This document shows positions 62,628 through 64,000 of a stretch of DNA of 64,000 nucleotides, piece after piece. Below the pieces are notes generated by a model. It did no database searches and had not been told where the DNA came from. It saw only the letters and a program-made list of their open reading frames with translations. Source of the DNA: Enoplolaimus lenunculus (Eukaryota > Nematoda > Enoplea > Enoplida > Thoracostomopsidae); contig JASANG010000021.1 in assembly GCA_030248215.1 (NCBI GenBank), positions 1 through 64,000 on the forward strand. Direction: 5' to 3'. Positions within the stretch are counted from its first letter, which is position 1, and every line of letters begins with the position of its first letter. The position numbers were made by a program, and so were the translations under genes.

Positions 62628-62710
62628 TCCTGTGGCGCAGTTGGTTGGTAGCTTGGTTATAAGTGGCCAACGTGTGCACTATTGGGCAGCGGTTCTACTC
62701 CAGCTTGAGA
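62628..62710 (+). mobile_element. tRNA-like sequence (SINE head or tRNA pseudogene)
   Basis: It starts GTCCTGTGGCGCAGTTGGTT with a near-consensus A box (TGGCGCAGTTGG) and has a B-box-like GGTTCTACTCC at 62691-62701. The anticodon arm does not fold cleanly, so a working tRNA is unlikely. Confidence 0.5.
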
Positions 62711-63302
62711 CTAGTTAATTATGAATATGTAGATTCTATGCTAGGTCACTGATTTCTTTTCAATAATACATTTAGGTTGCCATTTTCACGAGGTTTTCAA
62801 AAGTAGCTGAAAATACTGTGACTTTGATCTTTTGCCTCGTTTAAATGAACTTTAGGCATAGAATTTGAATTTGGGACTACGACACGCATTGTGTTTACTA
62901 TAATAGTTTGGTGTTTCAAAGATCTACCACGTCGTATGTAGGGTTTGGACTACGTATTCGCGGAGTAGTTGTGCTAAACACAACGCACTGAGAGTTAGCG
63001 GTGGGTTGCTAATGTGACATTTTTAAATTTGAATCGGCTTTCGTAGACCTCTGATTTTATTTCGTTACGAAGGAGACAGAATAAGGTAATGCGTATATAA
63101 AAATTTATTTTATCCGGTCCATACTGTTTGGCAAATTTTAGGTCCGTTTCCCGTCTCTCGGACCCTTTCAGGGACTGCTTGTTAAAATGGATGTTTACGT
63201 CTGTAAATAACATATGATATGACATGAAAACAACATATTCCCATGTTGAAGTTTATAACCGCAGTTTGCCATATCTTGAACAAAACCAACAGCAATTTGC
63301 TT

Positions 63303-63560
63303 TAGGCCCCATTCACACATGCAAGTTTTTGCAGCAAGAACTCGCAGCTGCTCCTTGTACGAAATACTTGCAGCTGCAGGTGTACGAAAATCAAGCGACT
63401 TGCAACTGCATACACAGGTGCAAATTAAATTCAAGAGCATGAATTCCGGTGAATAATTTGCGCTGCAAGATCTTCAAAGCTGCTATGTGACCACACTTGT
63501 ACGTGCAAGTAGCACGTACAATTTTTTGCTGCAAAAAGTTGTACAAATGAATACGGCTTA
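63303..63560. mobile_element. GCAAGTTTTTGCAGC-type MITE upstream of the GPCR
   Basis: The left end GCCCCATTCACACATGCAAG continues TTTTTGCAGCAA, and the right end is a diverged complement (TTGCTGCAAAAAGTTGTACA, then AATGAATACGGC). The interior has many GCAAGT/TTGCAGC words. It lies about 70 bp before the receptor start codon and so may sit in its promoter or 5' UTR. Confidence 0.68.
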
Positions 63561-63632
63561 ATTTAATACGTAAAATAATACAATCTTTTAGATTTAACAG
63601 TGTTTTATATTAGTAACTAATTATTGCAAGTT

Positions 63633-64000
63633 ATGAATAATTATTCTTTAGAGAATGATTTGGTAAACTGCATTAGAAACGTGACTTGTTTGATTAACAG
63701 CTCCCGTGAAGATGAATTTATCCGAAACAGTACTTTCAATAACCAAAATTTAGATTCTGCGGATGCAGTAGACGTTTTAACAACATCGCTGGGCTGTATT
63801 ATGATTGTGATAGGCAGTATCGGAATACTGGGCAATGCAACATCGATTTATTTGTTCTCAAGACCACGAATGCGTTCGCCAGTCGCAATACTATTGCTTG
63901 GGTTAAGCTTTGCAGATCTTATACTCATAGTCCTATCCCTTGCTGTTTACGGTATTCCGCTTTTGGGAGTGTTGAATCAGAAACGTGAGTTTTTGGCCGA
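63633..64000 (+). CDS. Rhodopsin-family (class A) GPCR, N-terminal part
   Basis: ATG at 63633 opens a frame that runs off the window after 122 codons. Residues 1-50 are extracellular with N-glycosylation sites NVT (16-18), NSS (22-24) and NST (32-34). Helix 1 spans about residues 51-75 and carries the conserved GN pair (Gly67-Asn68). The short loop FSRPRMRSP follows, then helix 2 at about 83-111 with LSFADL, where Asp95 is the conserved acid of class A receptors. The style of the first loop and helix 2 resembles invertebrate neuropeptide (FMRFamide-receptor-like) receptors, but the ligand cannot be told. No intron is seen in this part; a possible donor-like GTGAGT lies at 63983. Confidence 0.9.
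   Translation, partial: MNNYSLENDLVNCIRNVTCLINSSREDEFIRNSTFNNQNLDSADAVDVLTTSLGCIMIVIGSIGILGNATSIYLFSRPRMRSPVAILLLGLSFADLILIVLSLAVYGIPLLGVLNQKREFLA

Noticed and set aside
1-64000. CRISPR array, bacterial operon or phage
   Set aside because: Introns, MITEs and animal gene families show eukaryotic DNA; the tandem repeats lack spacer structure.

Overview
The window is AT-rich, intron-bearing animal nuclear DNA with few genes and many small non-autonomous DNA transposons. A bilaterian, probably ecdysozoan, source fits best. The evidence is an isocitrate lyase-malate synthase fusion of the type known from Caenorhabditis, a secreted single-Ig protein closely matching the OIG-4 type of nematodes and insects, and blocks of the nematode telomere hexamer TTAGGC, although here these sit inside transposons. 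No species can be named from this alone.

Layout. At about 1.1-1.4 kb (minus) is a first exon of a possible gustatory-receptor-like membrane protein that runs off the left edge. At 4.7-14.6 kb (minus) is a many-exon DOMON plus cytochrome b561 gene of the ferric-chelate reductase 1 (FRRS1) type, most of whose long introns hold a MITE. At 17.2-22.4 kb (minus) is an OIG-4-like gene with two candidate first exons. At 26.3-30.7 kb (minus) is the complete four-exon bifunctional glyoxylate-cycle gene. At 30.7-45 kb there is no clear gene; this stretch holds tRNA-derived SINEs, a 21-bp minisatellite, 8-bp arrays in opposite orientations, a roughly 95-bp tandem block and several MITEs. At 45.4-49.2 kb (minus) four phase-compatible exons encode an unrecognised protein. 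At 48.3-60.8 kb two copies of a roughly 515-bp direct repeat bracket a patchwork with a retropepsin fossil, a promoter-like triple repeat of CCAAT/ATTGG pairs with a TATA motif, an inverted repeat pair and a roughly 175-bp tandem array. At 63.6 kb (plus) the first 122 codons of a rhodopsin-family GPCR run off the right edge.

The genes look like unrelated neighbours, not a pathway cluster. The glyoxylate enzyme would convert isocitrate plus acetyl-CoA to succinate and malate, allowing sugar synthesis from fat. The b561 protein would move electrons across a membrane, and the Ig protein and the receptors work at the cell surface. The most unusual signals are a hAT-type MITE family carrying TTAGGC arrays with 8-bp target duplications, altered catalytic motifs in the malate synthase half, and alternative first exons of the Ig gene. 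Exon boundaries were read by eye from splice sites, reading phase and protein family resemblance; no alignment or search was run.
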